Notes: generated from the sequence alone by a model not told the origin. A stretch of DNA of 64,000 nucleotides from Paracoccus salipaludis (GCF_002287065.1 NZ_NSJZ01000013.1:23504-87503), one strand, 5' to 3'. Shown: positions 16,946-26,788, numbered from the stretch's first letter. Numbers and translations are program-made.

Positions 16946-18613
16946 ATGGTCTGGTCGCAAGTCTATGACCCGTTGAACAACATGTGGCTGTCGGCACTGG
17001 TCGCCGCGATCCCCATCATCGTCCTGCTCGGCGCCATCGCCATCTTCGAGATCCGGGCGCATATCGCGGCCGCCCTCGGGCTGGTGGCGGCGCTGCTGAT
17101 CGCGATCGTCGGCTTCGGGATGCCCGCCGGCATGGCCGGGGCGACCGCCGTCTACGGCGCGGCCTACGGGCTGCTTCCGATCGGCTGGATCATTCTCAAC
17201 GTGATCTTCCTGTATCGCCTGACGGACGAGGCCGGGCTGTTCTCGGTCCTGCGCGACAGCATCGCGGCCCTGACCCCCGACCGGCGGCTGCAGCTGCTGT
17301 TCATCGCCTTTTCCTTCGGCGCCTTCTTCGAGGGCGCGGCCGGCTTCGGCACGCCCGTGGCCGTGACCGGCGCCATGCTGATCGGCCTGGGCTTCGCGCC
17401 GCTGGCCGCGTCCGGCCTGTCGCTGATCGCGAACACCGCGCCGGTGGCCTATGGCGCGCTGGGCACGCCGGTCATCGCGCTGGCCGCGGTGACGGGCCTC
17501 GACCTGCTGGAACTCTCGGGGATGATCGGACGGCAGCTGCCGTTCTTCTCGCTCATCGTGCCCTTCTGGGTCGTCGCCGCCTTTGCGGGCCTGCGCGGCA
17601 TGTGGCAGGTCTGGCCGGCGCTGCTGGTCTGCGGCGTCAGCTTCGCCATCCCGCAATACCTGGTGTCGAACTTCCACGGGCCGTGGCTGGTGGACGTGGT
17701 CGCGGCCATTGTCTCGATGCTCTGCCTTGCGGGCTTCCTGAAGATCTGGAAACCCAAGACCCTGTGGCTGGCCACCAGCCGCGACGGCGATCCTTCGGTT
17801 GACACCGCCCCGCGCCCGCAGTCGCTGGGCGCGGCGGCTGCACCCGCCACCAGGGGCGCCGTCCTGCGCGCCTGGCTGCCCTGGGTGATCCTGTCGCTGT
17901 TCGTCTTCGCCTGGGGCATCCCGCAGTTCAAGGCCTTCCTGGACAGCATCTGGGTCCTGAAGGTCCCGGTCCCCGGCCTGCACGAGATGGTGCAGAAGGT
18001 CCCGCCGGTCGTGGCCGAGCCCCATGTCGAGGCCGCTGTCTACAACTTCAACATCCTGTCGGCGACCGGCACGGGCATCCTGCTGTCGGCCATCGTCGGC
18101 GGGCTGCTGATGGGCTATTCGCCCCTGGCCCTGCTGCGGTCCTATGCCCGGACCTTCTGGGTCATCCGCTATTCGCTGCTGACCATCGCGGCGATGCTCG
18201 CGCTCGGCTATGTCACCCGCTACTCGGGGACGGACGCCACGCTGGGGCTGATGTTCGCCCAGACCGGCTGGATCTACCCGCTGTTCGGCACCCTTCTGGG
18301 CTGGCTGGGCGTCGCGCTGACCGGCTCGGACACCGCGTCCAACGTGCTGTTCGGGGGCCTTCAGAAGGTGACGGCGGAACAGCTTGGCCTGAACCCGGTG
18401 CTGATGGCCGCGGCCAACTCGTCGGGCGGGGTCATGGGCAAGATGATCGACGCGCAAAGCATCGTCGTCGCCTCGACCGCGACCAAGTGGTACGGGCATG
18501 AAGGCGACATCCTGCGCTATGTCTTCATCCACTCGATCGTGCTGGCGGTGCTGGTCGGCCTGGTCGTGATGCTGCAGGCCTATGTCTATCCCTTCACGCT
18601 GATGGTGCCCTGA
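16946..18613 (+). CDS. lctP: L-lactate permease (LctP family)
   Basis: An inner-membrane lactate/glycolate:proton symporter of 555 residues, starting MVWSQVYDPLNNMWLSALVA. More than ten hydrophobic segments are visible (for example residues about 12-30, 35-60, 65-90, 230-250 and the last 20 residues). LctP family motifs include FFEGAAGFGTPVAVTGAML, NTAPVAYGALGTP, GSDTASNVLFGGLQ and NSSGGVMGKMIDAQSIVVA. It is the first gene of a lactate utilisation operon. Confidence 0.95.
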   Translation: MVWSQVYDPLNNMWLSALVAAIPIIVLLGAIAIFEIRAHIAAALGLVAALLIAIVGFGMPAGMAGATAVYGAAYGLLPIGWIILNVIFLYRLTDEAGLFSVLRDSIAALTPDRRLQLLFIAFSFGAFFEGAAGFGTPVAVTGAMLIGLGFAPLAASGLSLIANTAPVAYGALGTPVIALAAVTGLDLLELSGMIGRQLPFFSLIVPFWVVAAFAGLRGMWQVWPALLVCGVSFAIPQYLVSNFHGPWLVDVVAAIVSMLCLAGFLKIWKPKTLWLATSRDGDPSVDTAPRPQSLGAAAAPATRGAVLRAWLPWVILSLFVFAWGIPQFKAFLDSIWVLKVPVPGLHEMVQKVPPVVAEPHVEAAVYNFNILSATGTGILLSAIVGGLLMGYSPLALLRSYARTFWVIRYSLLTIAAMLALGYVTRYSGTDATLGLMFAQTGWIYPLFGTLLGWLGVALTGSDTASNVLFGGLQKVTAEQLGLNPVLMAAANSSGGVMGKMIDAQSIVVASTATKWYGHEGDILRYVFIHSIVLAVLVGLVVMLQAYVYPFTLMVP

Positions 18614-18680
18614 CACCCCTGCGCCGCGCGGGCCCCTTCCGCGCGGCGCACCCCATTTTCCTCCACTGAAGGTCGCGCCC

Positions 18681-19460
18681 ATGCCCGCCACCCTTCCGGA
18701 CCCCGCCGGCCCACGCGTCGGCCTTTTCGTAACCTGCCTCGTCGATGCCATGCGGCCCGGGATCGGCTTTGCCGCCCTGCAACTGCTGGAGGAGGCCGGC
18801 TGCCGGGTCGAGGTGCCTCAGGGCCAGACCTGCTGCGGCCAGCCGGCGCTGAACAGCGGCGACGACCGCGACGCGGCGGACCTCGCGCGCCAGACCATCG
18901 CCGCCTTCGAACATTGCGACCATGTCGTGCTGCCCTCGGGCTCCTGCGCGGGAACCATGGTCCATGCCTACCCCGAGCTTCTGGCGCATGACCCCGCATG
19001 GGCGCCGCGCGCCCGCGCACTGGCCGCAAAGACGCACGAGATCACCAGCTTCCTGGTGGATGTCATGGGCTACCGTCCCCAAGGCCGCCGCCTTGACGCG
19101 ACCGCCACCTATCACGACAGCTGCGCGGGCCTGCGGGAACTGGGTATCGCGGCCCAGCCCCGCGCGCTGCTGGCCGAAGTCGAAGGGCTTCAGATGCGCC
19201 CGCTTGAAGGCAACGATGTCTGCTGCGGCTTCGGCGGCACCTTCTGCGTGAAATACCCCCGGATCTCGGACGCCATCACCACCGAGAAGGCCCAGGCCAT
19301 CGAGCGCACCGCGGCGGACATCCTTCTGGCGGGCGATCTCGGCTGCCTGATGAACATGGCGGGCAAGCTGCACCGGCGCGGCGCCGCCACCCGCTGCTTC
19401 CACACCATCGAGGTTCTCGCGGGCCGCGCCGACGGTCCCGCCATCGGCGAGGAGGGCTGA
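18681..19460 (+). CDS. lutA: Lactate utilisation protein A, CCG-domain Fe-S protein
   Basis: A 259-residue subunit of the LutABC (LldEFG) L-lactate dehydrogenase complex, with two cysteine-rich CCG domains. The first has GLFVTCLVDAMRP and QTCCGQPALNSGD. The second has YHDSCAGLRELGI and DVCCGFGGTFCVKYP, followed by GDLGCLMNMAGKL. These cysteines bind a 4Fe-4S cluster in heterodisulfide-reductase-like proteins. It is separated from lctP by 67 bases and from lutB by 4 bases. Confidence 0.94.
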   Translation: MPATLPDPAGPRVGLFVTCLVDAMRPGIGFAALQLLEEAGCRVEVPQGQTCCGQPALNSGDDRDAADLARQTIAAFEHCDHVVLPSGSCAGTMVHAYPELLAHDPAWAPRARALAAKTHEITSFLVDVMGYRPQGRRLDATATYHDSCAGLRELGIAAQPRALLAEVEGLQMRPLEGNDVCCGFGGTFCVKYPRISDAITTEKAQAIERTAADILLAGDLGCLMNMAGKLHRRGAATRCFHTIEVLAGRADGPAIGEEG

Positions 19461-19464
19461 GCCC

Positions 19465-20886
19465 ATGGACGCCCCGCAGCTTGCCTTCAAGGAACGCGCC
19501 GCCGCCGCACTGGCCGATGGGGCGCTGAAGATCGCCATCGAACGCACCACCGGCAACGCCGAGCGCAAGCGCGCCGCCGCCGTCGCCGCCTTCCCCGAGT
19601 TCGAGGCCGCCCGCGCCCGCGGAAAGGCAATCAAGGACCACGTCATCGCCCATCTCGACCATTACCTCGAGATGTTCGAGCGCAACGCCACCGCCGCGGG
19701 CGCGCAGGTCCACTGGGCCGCCGACGACGCCGAGGCGCGGGCCATCGTCACCCGCATCTGCCTCGACGCGAAAGCAAGGATCGTGACCCGTTCCAAGTCG
19801 ATGCTGGGCGAAGAGATCGGCCTGCCCCATGCGCTGGCCGACGCAGGCATCGAGCGGGTGGAAACGGACCTTGCCGAGCACATCATCCAGCTTGCGGGCG
19901 AGCGTCCCTCGCACATCGTCTGGCCTGCGATGCACCGCACGCGCGAGCAGGTGGCGCAGCTTTTCATGTCGGGCCACGATCCGGCCCCCGCCGCCGACGA
20001 TCCCGCGACCATGGTGCAAAGCGCCCGGCGCATCCTGCGGGCCAAGTTCCTGGGCGCCGACGTCGGCATCTCGGGCGCGAACTTCCTGGTCGCGGACACC
20101 GGCGCCACCTGCACCGTCACCAACGAGGGCAATGCCGAGCTGACCACCACGCCGCCCCGCATCCACATCGTGACGGCAGGGATCGAGAAGCTGGTGCCCT
20201 CGACCGCCCATGCCTTCGCGCTGCTGCGGCTGCTGGTGCGCTCGGCCACGGGCGGCGAGATGACGCAATACACGACCTTCCACCACGGGCCGAAGCGCGC
20301 GGGCGATGCCGACGGCCCCGAGGAAAAGCACATCGTCCTGGTGGACAACGGCCGCACCCGGATGCTGGGCGACGAGTTCCGCGCCATGCTGCGCTGCATC
20401 CGCTGCGGCGCCTGCATGAACCACTGCGTCGTCTACCGCCAGATCGGCGGCCACGCCTATGGCGGCACCTATCCCGGGCCCATGGGCGCGGTGCTGACCC
20501 CGGTGCTGGACGGTCTTGCGCAGTCGCGCGACCTGGCGCACGCCTGCACCATGAACGGCCGCTGCGCCGAGGTCTGCCCCGTGGGCATCCCCCTGCCCAC
20601 CCTGCTGCGCGCCTGGCGCAGACGAAGCTGGCGCGAGCGGCTTGAGCCGGGCAGCGTCCGCGCGGGCCTCGGGCTCTGGGCCATGGTCGCGCGACGGCCC
20701 CGGCTGTATCGGCTGGCCAGCCGCATCGGCGTGCGCGCCCTGCGGCTGATGGGGCGGCGGGGCTGGGTCCGCAGCCTGCCGCTGGCAAAGGGCTGGACCG
20801 CCTATCGCGACATGCCCCGTCCGTCGGGGCGGACCTTCATGGAACAGTATCGCGCCGAGCAGGCCGGGCGGAGGACGCCGGAATGA
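19465..20886 (+). CDS. lutB: Lactate utilisation protein B, ferredoxin-type Fe-S protein
   Basis: The central electron-transfer subunit of LutABC, 473 residues. The N-terminal two thirds is the LUD domain (SKSMLGEEIGLPHAL, GANFLVADTGATCTVTNEGN). This is followed by two 4Fe-4S motifs, CIRCGACMNHCVVY (about 312-325) and CTMNGRCAEVCPVGIPLP (about 362-379). The Cys spacing fits a pair of 4Fe-4S clusters. The stop overlaps the lutC start by 4 bp. Confidence 0.94.
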   Translation: MDAPQLAFKERAAAALADGALKIAIERTTGNAERKRAAAVAAFPEFEAARARGKAIKDHVIAHLDHYLEMFERNATAAGAQVHWAADDAEARAIVTRICLDAKARIVTRSKSMLGEEIGLPHALADAGIERVETDLAEHIIQLAGERPSHIVWPAMHRTREQVAQLFMSGHDPAPAADDPATMVQSARRILRAKFLGADVGISGANFLVADTGATCTVTNEGNAELTTTPPRIHIVTAGIEKLVPSTAHAFALLRLLVRSATGGEMTQYTTFHHGPKRAGDADGPEEKHIVLVDNGRTRMLGDEFRAMLRCIRCGACMNHCVVYRQIGGHAYGGTYPGPMGAVLTPVLDGLAQSRDLAHACTMNGRCAEVCPVGIPLPTLLRAWRRRSWRERLEPGSVRAGLGLWAMVARRPRLYRLASRIGVRALRLMGRRGWVRSLPLAKGWTAYRDMPRPSGRTFMEQYRAEQAGRRTPE

Positions 20887-21524
20887 CGGCGCGCGAACGT
20901 ATCCTCGCCGCCATCCGCGACAGCCTCGGCCCCCGCCGGGCCGCGCCGCAGGCCGTCGCCGCCGAGGCCGCCGCCCTGCTGGAGAACCCGCAGGCCACGC
21001 GCCCGCGCCTCGCCGCGCCCGACCTGGCCGAGGCCTTCGCGCTGAAGGCCACCGCCCTTGGCACAACCATCGACCATGTGCCGGACATGGCCGGGGTGCC
21101 CGCCGCCCTGCGCCGCTATCTGGACGCGCACGGCCTGCCCCCTGCCCTCGCCCTTCAGCCCGCGGCGGAACTGGCGAGGCTGGATTGGGACGGGATCGCC
21201 ACCCGCCCGACCCTTGCCCCGGACGAGCCCGTGGGCCTCGGGCTTGCCGTCTGGGGCATCGCGGAAACCGGGTCGCTGGTGATCCATTCGGGACCCGACA
21301 ACCCCATCCTGCTGGCCTTCCTGCCCCTGCATCACGTCATGGTCCTGCGCCGCGATCATCTGCTGGCGCATCTGGAAGGCTACGCCGCCGCCATGCAGGG
21401 GGCGGCGCAGCCCCGCAACGCCATCCTGATCACCGGCCCCAGCGGCACCACCGACATCGAGGGCAGCTATGTCCGGGGCGCCCACGGCCCCGGCTTCCTG
21501 CACGTCATCCTCGTCGGGCCCTGA
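20883..21524 (+). CDS. lutC: Lactate utilisation protein C
   Basis: A 213-residue LUD-domain subunit of the LutABC complex. Motifs include MTARERILAAIRDSLG, GIAETGSLVIHSGP, LPLHHVMVLRRDHL and the terminal GPSGTTDIEGSYVRGAHGP, which closely matches the LutC/YkgG family. It starts with the ATGA overlap at the end of lutB and ends 33 bases before the D-lactate dehydrogenase gene. Confidence 0.93.
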   Translation: MTARERILAAIRDSLGPRRAAPQAVAAEAAALLENPQATRPRLAAPDLAEAFALKATALGTTIDHVPDMAGVPAALRRYLDAHGLPPALALQPAAELARLDWDGIATRPTLAPDEPVGLGLAVWGIAETGSLVIHSGPDNPILLAFLPLHHVMVLRRDHLLAHLEGYAAAMQGAAQPRNAILITGPSGTTDIEGSYVRGAHGPGFLHVILVGP

Positions 21525-21557
21525 GGCCACCCTTCCCCTGCCTGGAGCCCGAGGCCC

Positions 21558-23264
21558 ATGACGCAGCATTCCCACGACGACACGATCCCCCTCGCGGCAG
21601 TCGCCCCCGCGCCGGAGTTCCTCGATGCCCTGCGCGGGGTGGTGGGCGCGGCCCATGTCCTGACGCGGCCCCGCGACACTGAACGCTTCCGCATGGGCTA
21701 TCGCTCGGGCGGGGGCGAGGCCGAGGCCGTGGTCCGCCCCGGCACCCTGGTCGAGATGTGGCGCGTCCTGCGGCTGTGCGTGGACGCGGGCCGCATCGTG
21801 ATCGCGCAGGCGGCCAACACCGGGCTGACCGAGGGCTCGACGCCGAAAGGCGCCTATGGCCGCCCGGTGGTGATCATCAACACGCTGCGGCTGTCGCGCA
21901 TCGACCCGATCCTGGATGGCGAGCAGGTCGTCTGCCACGCGGGCGCCACGCTTTACGGGCTGGAACGGCTGCTCGACCCGATGGGGCGCGATCCCCATTC
22001 GGTGATCGGCTCAAGCTGCCTTGGCGCCTCGGTCGTGGGCGGGGTGTGCAACAACTCGGGCGGGGCGCTGGTCCGGCGCGGCCCGGCCTATACGGAACTG
22101 GCGCTGTTCGCGCAGTTGGGCGCGGACGGCACGCTGCGGCTGGTCAACAACCTCGGCCTGCATCTGGGGGACGACCCCGAGGAGAACCTGCGCCGGCTGG
22201 ACGCGGGCGAGATCGGGCCGGGGGACGTGGACGCGCAGGCGGGCGCGGCCTCGGACCACGGCTACATGGACCGCGTGCGCGACGTGGACGCGGGCACGCC
22301 GGGACGCTTCAATGCCGATCCGGGGCGGCTGCACGAGGCGTCGGGCTGCGCCGGGCGGCTCGCGGTCTTCGCGGTGCGGCTGGACAGCTTCCCCCGCCCC
22401 GCCGCGACCGAGGTGCTTTACGTCGGCACCAACGACGCGGGGGCGCTGGCCACACTGCGCCGCCGGCTTCTGACGGAACTCGATCCGCTGCCGATCGTCG
22501 GCGAATACATCCACCGCGAGGCCTGGGACATGGCCGCCCGCTTCGGCCGCGACACGCGGCTGTTCATCGAATGGTTCGGCACTGCGAGGATGCCCCTGAT
22601 GTTCGCGGTCAAGGGCTGGGCCGATGCGCGGCTGCGCAAGCTGCCGCTGGGAACGGACCTCAGCGACCGTTTCCTGCAGTTCGCGGGCCAGGTCGCGCCG
22701 GGCCGCCTGCCCCGCCGGATGCGCGACTTCCGCGCCCGCTACGAGCATCACCTGATCCTCAGGCTGGAATCCCCCGCCGACGCGGCCGAGCGCATCCTGG
22801 ACGAGACGGTCGGCCCCGACGGCTGGTTCCGCTGCACGGCGGCCGAGGGCTCCAAGGCGCTGCTGCACCGCTTTGCCGTGGCGGGCGCGGCCGTGCGCTA
22901 TGAGGCGATGAACCGCCGCCGCACCGGGGGGCTTGTCGCGCTGGACGTGGCGCTGCGCCGCAACGACCGCGACTGGATCAAGCCGGTGCCGCCGGAATGG
23001 GCGGACAAGGTGGCGGCGACCCTCTCCTACGGGCATTTCCTCTGCCACGTCTTCCACCTCGACTATGTGCTGAAGAAGGGGGCCGATCCCGCGGCCTTCA
23101 AGAAGGCCATGCTGGCGATGCTGGACGACGAGGGCGCCGAATACCCGGCCGAGCACAACGTAGGCCATCTTTACCACGCCAAGCCCCAACTTGCCGCCTT
23201 CTACGAGGGCCTCGATCCCCTTGCCCGATTCAATCCCGGCATCGGCGGCACGCGGCGGTCTTGA
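21558..23264 (+). CDS. dld: Quinone-dependent D-lactate dehydrogenase
   Basis: A FAD-dependent, membrane-associated D-lactate oxidase that feeds electrons to ubiquinone. At 568 residues it is close to the Escherichia coli Dld length. The N-terminal FAD_binding_4 domain includes QAANTGLTEGSTPKG and VIGSSCLGASVVGGVCNNSGGA. A C-terminal D-lactate dehydrogenase membrane-binding domain includes YIHREAWDMAARFGRDT, HHLILRL and SYGHFLCHVFHLDYVLKKG. With lutABC and the permease, the operon handles both lactate enantiomers. Confidence 0.95.
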   Translation: MTQHSHDDTIPLAAVAPAPEFLDALRGVVGAAHVLTRPRDTERFRMGYRSGGGEAEAVVRPGTLVEMWRVLRLCVDAGRIVIAQAANTGLTEGSTPKGAYGRPVVIINTLRLSRIDPILDGEQVVCHAGATLYGLERLLDPMGRDPHSVIGSSCLGASVVGGVCNNSGGALVRRGPAYTELALFAQLGADGTLRLVNNLGLHLGDDPEENLRRLDAGEIGPGDVDAQAGAASDHGYMDRVRDVDAGTPGRFNADPGRLHEASGCAGRLAVFAVRLDSFPRPAATEVLYVGTNDAGALATLRRRLLTELDPLPIVGEYIHREAWDMAARFGRDTRLFIEWFGTARMPLMFAVKGWADARLRKLPLGTDLSDRFLQFAGQVAPGRLPRRMRDFRARYEHHLILRLESPADAAERILDETVGPDGWFRCTAAEGSKALLHRFAVAGAAVRYEAMNRRRTGGLVALDVALRRNDRDWIKPVPPEWADKVAATLSYGHFLCHVFHLDYVLKKGADPAAFKKAMLAMLDDEGAEYPAEHNVGHLYHAKPQLAAFYEGLDPLARFNPGIGGTRRS

Positions 23265-23444
23265 AGGGATGTCCGGCGGGCATGGCGGCATCCTGCCCGG
23301 CGGGCTTCATCATTCGGGCCGGGCGGGCTATCCGGGTAAGGCGGGTCCCCGGACCTGCCCTTGAACCCGAAATCTTCCGGGCCTATTCCTCCCGCTCCCC
23401 TCGCCGGGGCGGGAAGGCCCCTTGCGGACCGAAGGAAGTTGCCG

Positions 23445-24308
23445 ATGCAGGCCCATGCGCCCCTGACCGTCCTCGGCCTCGTCGCCCTTGCCACCACGGC
23501 GATCGTCTGCGGCGACACGGCCGGCAAGCTGCTGACCGGCGCGGGGGTGCAGCCGCTCTTCGTGGCATGGTCGCGCTTTGCACTGGCGGCGCTGGTGCTG
23601 GCGGGGGTGCTGGGACTGCGGCTGTCGAACCTGCGCCGCCTGCTGGACTGGCGGCTGGTCCTGCGGGCGGCGCTGATCGTGGGCGGCATCGCCTCGATCC
23701 TGACGGCCTTGCGGACCGAGCCCATCGCCAATGTCTTCGGCGCCTTCTTCGTCGGTCCCATCGTGGCCTATGCGATCTCGGCCCTGTTTCTGGGCGAACG
23801 GGTGTCCTGGCCGCGCACCGTGATGCTGGCCCTGGGATTCGCGGGTGTGCTGCTGGTGGTCCGGCCGGGAGGCGAGATGGGCACGGGCATGATCTTCGCC
23901 CTGATGGCGGGGGCCTTCTACGGGTCATACCTTGCCGCGACGCGCTGGCTGGCGGCGGTCCATCCCGCGCCCTTCCTGCTGGGCTCGCAACTGGTGATCG
24001 GGGCGATCCTGCTGCTGCCCGCCGGGGTGGTCAGCGTCCCCGCCAGCGCCGGTCCGGGGATCTGGGCGCTGGTGATCGTCAGCTCGCTCGCCTCGGCCTT
24101 CGGGAACTACCTGCTGGTGGTGGTCAGCCGGACAACCCCGGCGACGGTCTCCGCACCGCTGATCTATTTCCAGCTGATCGCCGCAACCGCCATCGGCTTC
24201 CTCGTCTTCGGCGACTGGCCGGAACCGCTGGCGCTGCTTGGCCTGGCTGTGATCTTCGCCTCCGGCATCGGGGGCCTTGCGCTGGCGCCGAAGCGCCATG
24301 CCGCCTGA
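23445..24308 (+). CDS. EamA/DMT-family transporter
   Basis: A 287-residue integral membrane protein with about ten hydrophobic helices in two EamA repeats (for example LTVLGLVALATTAIVCGDTAG at the N-terminus). Family landmarks include FVAWSRFALAALVLAGVL, VGPIVAYAISALFLGER and a second-half FQLIAATAIGFLVFGDWPEP. I chose the ATG at 23445 because it has a GAAGGA ribosome-binding site; a longer upstream frame is not membrane-like. The substrate is unknown: DMT members export metabolites or amino acids. It is convergent with ubiV, with a 10-base gap. Confidence 0.85.
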   Translation: MQAHAPLTVLGLVALATTAIVCGDTAGKLLTGAGVQPLFVAWSRFALAALVLAGVLGLRLSNLRRLLDWRLVLRAALIVGGIASILTALRTEPIANVFGAFFVGPIVAYAISALFLGERVSWPRTVMLALGFAGVLLVVRPGGEMGTGMIFALMAGAFYGSYLAATRWLAAVHPAPFLLGSQLVIGAILLLPAGVVSVPASAGPGIWALVIVSSLASAFGNYLLVVVSRTTPATVSAPLIYFQLIAATAIGFLVFGDWPEPLALLGLAVIFASGIGGLALAPKRHAA

Positions 24309-24318
24309 TCCGGGATCG

Positions 24319-25212
24319 CTATGCGCCCGACCAGCTCGCACCCGCGGGGCCGGTCAGGAAACCGTCCGACAGCGCGCCGCCCGGCACCCAGACCCGCAGG
24401 GCCGAGGCCAGTTCCCCGGCCCCCGTCTCTCCGGCCAGCCGCCGGTGGTAGAGCGCCACGGTTTCCGCGAAGCCCCGGCTTTGCGGCGACAGGCGCAGGG
24501 CGCTGACGCCCGCCTCGCGCAGCGCCTCGACCTGGTGGGCGGCGGTGGCGGTGGACTGGCTCAGCGTCTGGATGCCGTTCACGGCCAGGAAGGGCTGGCC
24601 GTCCAGCGTTTCCACGTCGCGGCCGTCGGGGTCCTCCTCGCAGACGAACTGGCAGGAGTCCTTGGCGCGGTCGTGCAGCCGCGCGTGATAGCAGCGCCCC
24701 GACAGCGCCAGCGGCAGGCGGCCGTGGCCCCAGACCTCGACGGCAACGCCAAGATCCGTCCCCGCGCGGGCCAGCGTCGCGACCGAGGCCAGCGGCAGTT
24801 CGGGCGGCAGGCAGACCCGCACCGCGCCGCGCTTTGCAAGCCAGCGCAGGGTGCCCTCGTTGTAGACATTCACCAGCGGCCCGACCCAGAAGGGCCGGCC
24901 CACGGGCATGTGGCGCAGCGCGGTCAGGTCGTTGACCTCGACGGGCAGCCCGAGGTCCATCAGGTCGGCGGTCAGCCGGCGTTCGCGCTTCAGCGTGACC
25001 AGCGCCAGCGTGGTCAGCGCGACCTCTTTCCCCGCCGCATGCAGGGCCTCGATCGCGCCGGGAAGCTCCCCCTCCCAGAAGGGCAGGCGCTTGGAACAGA
25101 CGAGTTCGCCCAGAACCACGCGGGCCGCGGGGCTCGGGGCCACCTGCCGGTAGAAGCCGCGCACCGTCTCGGCGGGCCAGAAGAACTGGTTGGGTCCGAT
25201 GGTCAAGTCCAT
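24319..25212 (-). CDS. ubiV: O2-independent ubiquinone biosynthesis protein UbiV (U32 peptidase family)
   Basis: A 297-residue U32-family protein that, with UbiU and UbiT, carries out O2-independent ring hydroxylation in ubiquinone synthesis. Four cysteines that would ligate the 4Fe-4S cluster lie at 39 (LVCSKR), 174 (GRCYHAR), 187 and 191 (CQFVC). The 174/187/191 spacing equals that of the characterised E. coli protein. The start at 25212 (MDLTIGPNQFFW) is chosen over an upstream Met that has no family similarity. It ends the ubiT-ubiU-ubiV operon. Confidence 0.94.
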   Translation of the reverse strand: MDLTIGPNQFFWPAETVRGFYRQVAPSPAARVVLGELVCSKRLPFWEGELPGAIEALHAAGKEVALTTLALVTLKRERRLTADLMDLGLPVEVNDLTALRHMPVGRPFWVGPLVNVYNEGTLRWLAKRGAVRVCLPPELPLASVATLARAGTDLGVAVEVWGHGRLPLALSGRCYHARLHDRAKDSCQFVCEEDPDGRDVETLDGQPFLAVNGIQTLSQSTATAAHQVEALREAGVSALRLSPQSRGFAETVALYHRRLAGETGAGELASALRVWVPGGALSDGFLTGPAGASWSGA

Positions 25213-25216
25213 GATC

Positions 25217-26197
25217 TCACCTCCAGGTCTTGGCATAGGCGCCGGTCGTCGCGGCCTGCCCCTCGGTCAGCCGCGCAAGCAGGCTGACCGGCAGGGGCAG
25301 GCCCGCGGCCTCGGCCTCGACCGCGGCGCGGAAGGCGCGCACCACCTCGGCCACATAGGCGCGCGAACGCTGCCGCCCCTCGATCTTCAGCGCGCTGACG
25401 CCCGCGCGGGCCAGCGCCGGGATCAGCTGCGTGGCGTCCAAGCTTGCCGGGTCCTCGAAGACGTGGCCCGTCTGCTCGCCCGAGGCGAAGCACCCCTTGC
25501 AGAGCGTCGGGTAAGGCGCAGGCCGGCCCGGCGGCGTGCGGTGAATGGTGAAGCCGCCCAGAGCGGCGCGCAGGCCGTCCGGTTCCTCGGAATAGACCAC
25601 ATGGCTCGCGGGCGAGCAGACGCCGTTCATGTTGGGCGAGCGGCCCGTCGCATAGGAGGACAGCGAGCAGCGCCCCTCGGCCATGACGCAAAGGCCGCCG
25701 AAGACGAAGACCTCGGTTTCCACGTCGATCTCGCGGTTGATGGCGGTGATCTCGGCCACGGTCAGGACGCGCGGCAGGACCACGCGGCGGACGCCCAAGG
25801 CCTCGGCATAGAAGTTGATCGCATCCGGGTTCGCGGCCGCAGCCTGCACCGAGAGATGCCGCCGCAGCCCCGGGTGGTGCTCCGCCGCATGGGCCAGCAG
25901 GCCCGGATCGGCCAGGATGACTGCGTCGGCCCCTGCCGTTTCCGCATCGGCCACGGCACGGTGCCAGATCGCCTCGGCGCCGGCGCGGGGAAAGGTGTTG
26001 ATCGCGACCAGCACCTTGGCGCCGCGCGCATGGGCATGGGACACCGCGTCGGCCATTTCCTCGCGCGAGAAGTTCAGGCCGGGGAAGTTCCGGGCGTTCG
26101 TCTCGTCGGCAAAGCCGCAGTAGATGGCGTGCGCCCCGGCCTCGGCGGCGGCACGCAGGGCGGCGGGGGTGCCCGCCGGGCAGACGAGTTCCATCAT
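25217..26197 (-). CDS. ubiU: O2-independent ubiquinone biosynthesis protein UbiU (U32 peptidase family)
   Basis: A 326-residue partner of UbiV in a heterodimer with 4Fe-4S clusters. Cysteines lie at 170 and 177 (GGLCVMAEGRCSLSSY), 194 (NGVCSP) and 233 (LCKGC), matching the cluster ligands of the E. coli protein almost residue for residue. The N-terminus MMELVCPAGTPAALRAAAEAGA and the IYCGF motif are typical of U32 proteins. It overlaps the ubiT stop by 4 bp and lies 4 bases upstream of ubiV, so the three are co-translated. Confidence 0.95.
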   Translation of the reverse strand: MMELVCPAGTPAALRAAAEAGAHAIYCGFADETNARNFPGLNFSREEMADAVSHAHARGAKVLVAINTFPRAGAEAIWHRAVADAETAGADAVILADPGLLAHAAEHHPGLRRHLSVQAAAANPDAINFYAEALGVRRVVLPRVLTVAEITAINREIDVETEVFVFGGLCVMAEGRCSLSSYATGRSPNMNGVCSPASHVVYSEEPDGLRAALGGFTIHRTPPGRPAPYPTLCKGCFASGEQTGHVFEDPASLDATQLIPALARAGVSALKIEGRQRSRAYVAEVVRAFRAAVEAEAAGLPLPVSLLARLTEGQAATTGAYAKTWR

Positions 26198-26739
26198 GGA
26201 TGTGCTCCGTCCGGCAGGTCTTCGCGGTGCAGGCTGAGGCCGCTGGCGCGTTCGGCCAGGGCTACCGCTTGCCGGACCGCCGGACCGAAGGGACCGGCCA
26301 GCGCCGCCAGTTCCCCCGCCAGGTCCAGTTCGGCGTCGTCCAGTGCGTTGCGCAGCGCCAGCACGGCCGCCGTGTCGCCCTCGATCACCAGGTCGCGGGA
26401 GAAGAACAGCGCGTCGCCGTCATAGCGCCCGTGCAGCATCCCCGTCAGCGCCGACAGCGGCCCGGCGATGCGGGCGGCGGCCTGCGGCGCGCGACCCCGG
26501 CGATGGGTGGTGACGCGCGGCCCGGCCGAAGGCTCCATCCGCAGCACAAGGGGCAGGTCGGTCGGGTCGATCAGCACCGCATGGTCGGCATATGCACCCA
26601 AGCGGCGCAGCATTCCGGGATGCCGCGCCGACAGGCGGCGGGACAGGGCCGTCAGGGCCAGTCCCAGTGGCAGAAGCGGAAGCGGCTGCAGGGCGCGCGC
26701 GAGGAGGCGCGGGCAATGTGGCAGGTCGGTTTCGGTCAT
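26194..26739 (-). CDS. ubiT: Ubiquinone biosynthesis accessory factor UbiT (SCP2 domain)
   Basis: A 181-residue protein with an SCP2-like lipid-binding fold, thought to carry the hydrophobic ubiquinone intermediates for the UbiUV hydroxylases. The segment LVLRMEPSAG, GRYDGDALFFSRDLVIEGDTAAVLALRNALDDAELDL is the recognisable SCP2/UbiT core. It is first in the ubiTUV operon and divergent from ubiD-ubiX across a 117-base region that contains an FNR-like site. Confidence 0.88.
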   Translation of the reverse strand: MTETDLPHCPRLLARALQPLPLLPLGLALTALSRRLSARHPGMLRRLGAYADHAVLIDPTDLPLVLRMEPSAGPRVTTHRRGRAPQAAARIAGPLSALTGMLHGRYDGDALFFSRDLVIEGDTAAVLALRNALDDAELDLAGELAALAGPFGPAVRQAVALAERASGLSLHREDLPDGAHP

Positions 26740-26788
26740 CGGTGCACCTTTCTGGGCCGACCCCTAACGCGGCGTCCCTGCCCCCGAC

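Noticed and set aside
23268..23310. GC-rich inverted sequence after the D-lactate dehydrogenase gene as a terminator
   Set aside because: Only a 5-bp GGGCA/TGCCC stem is perfect and no T-run follows.
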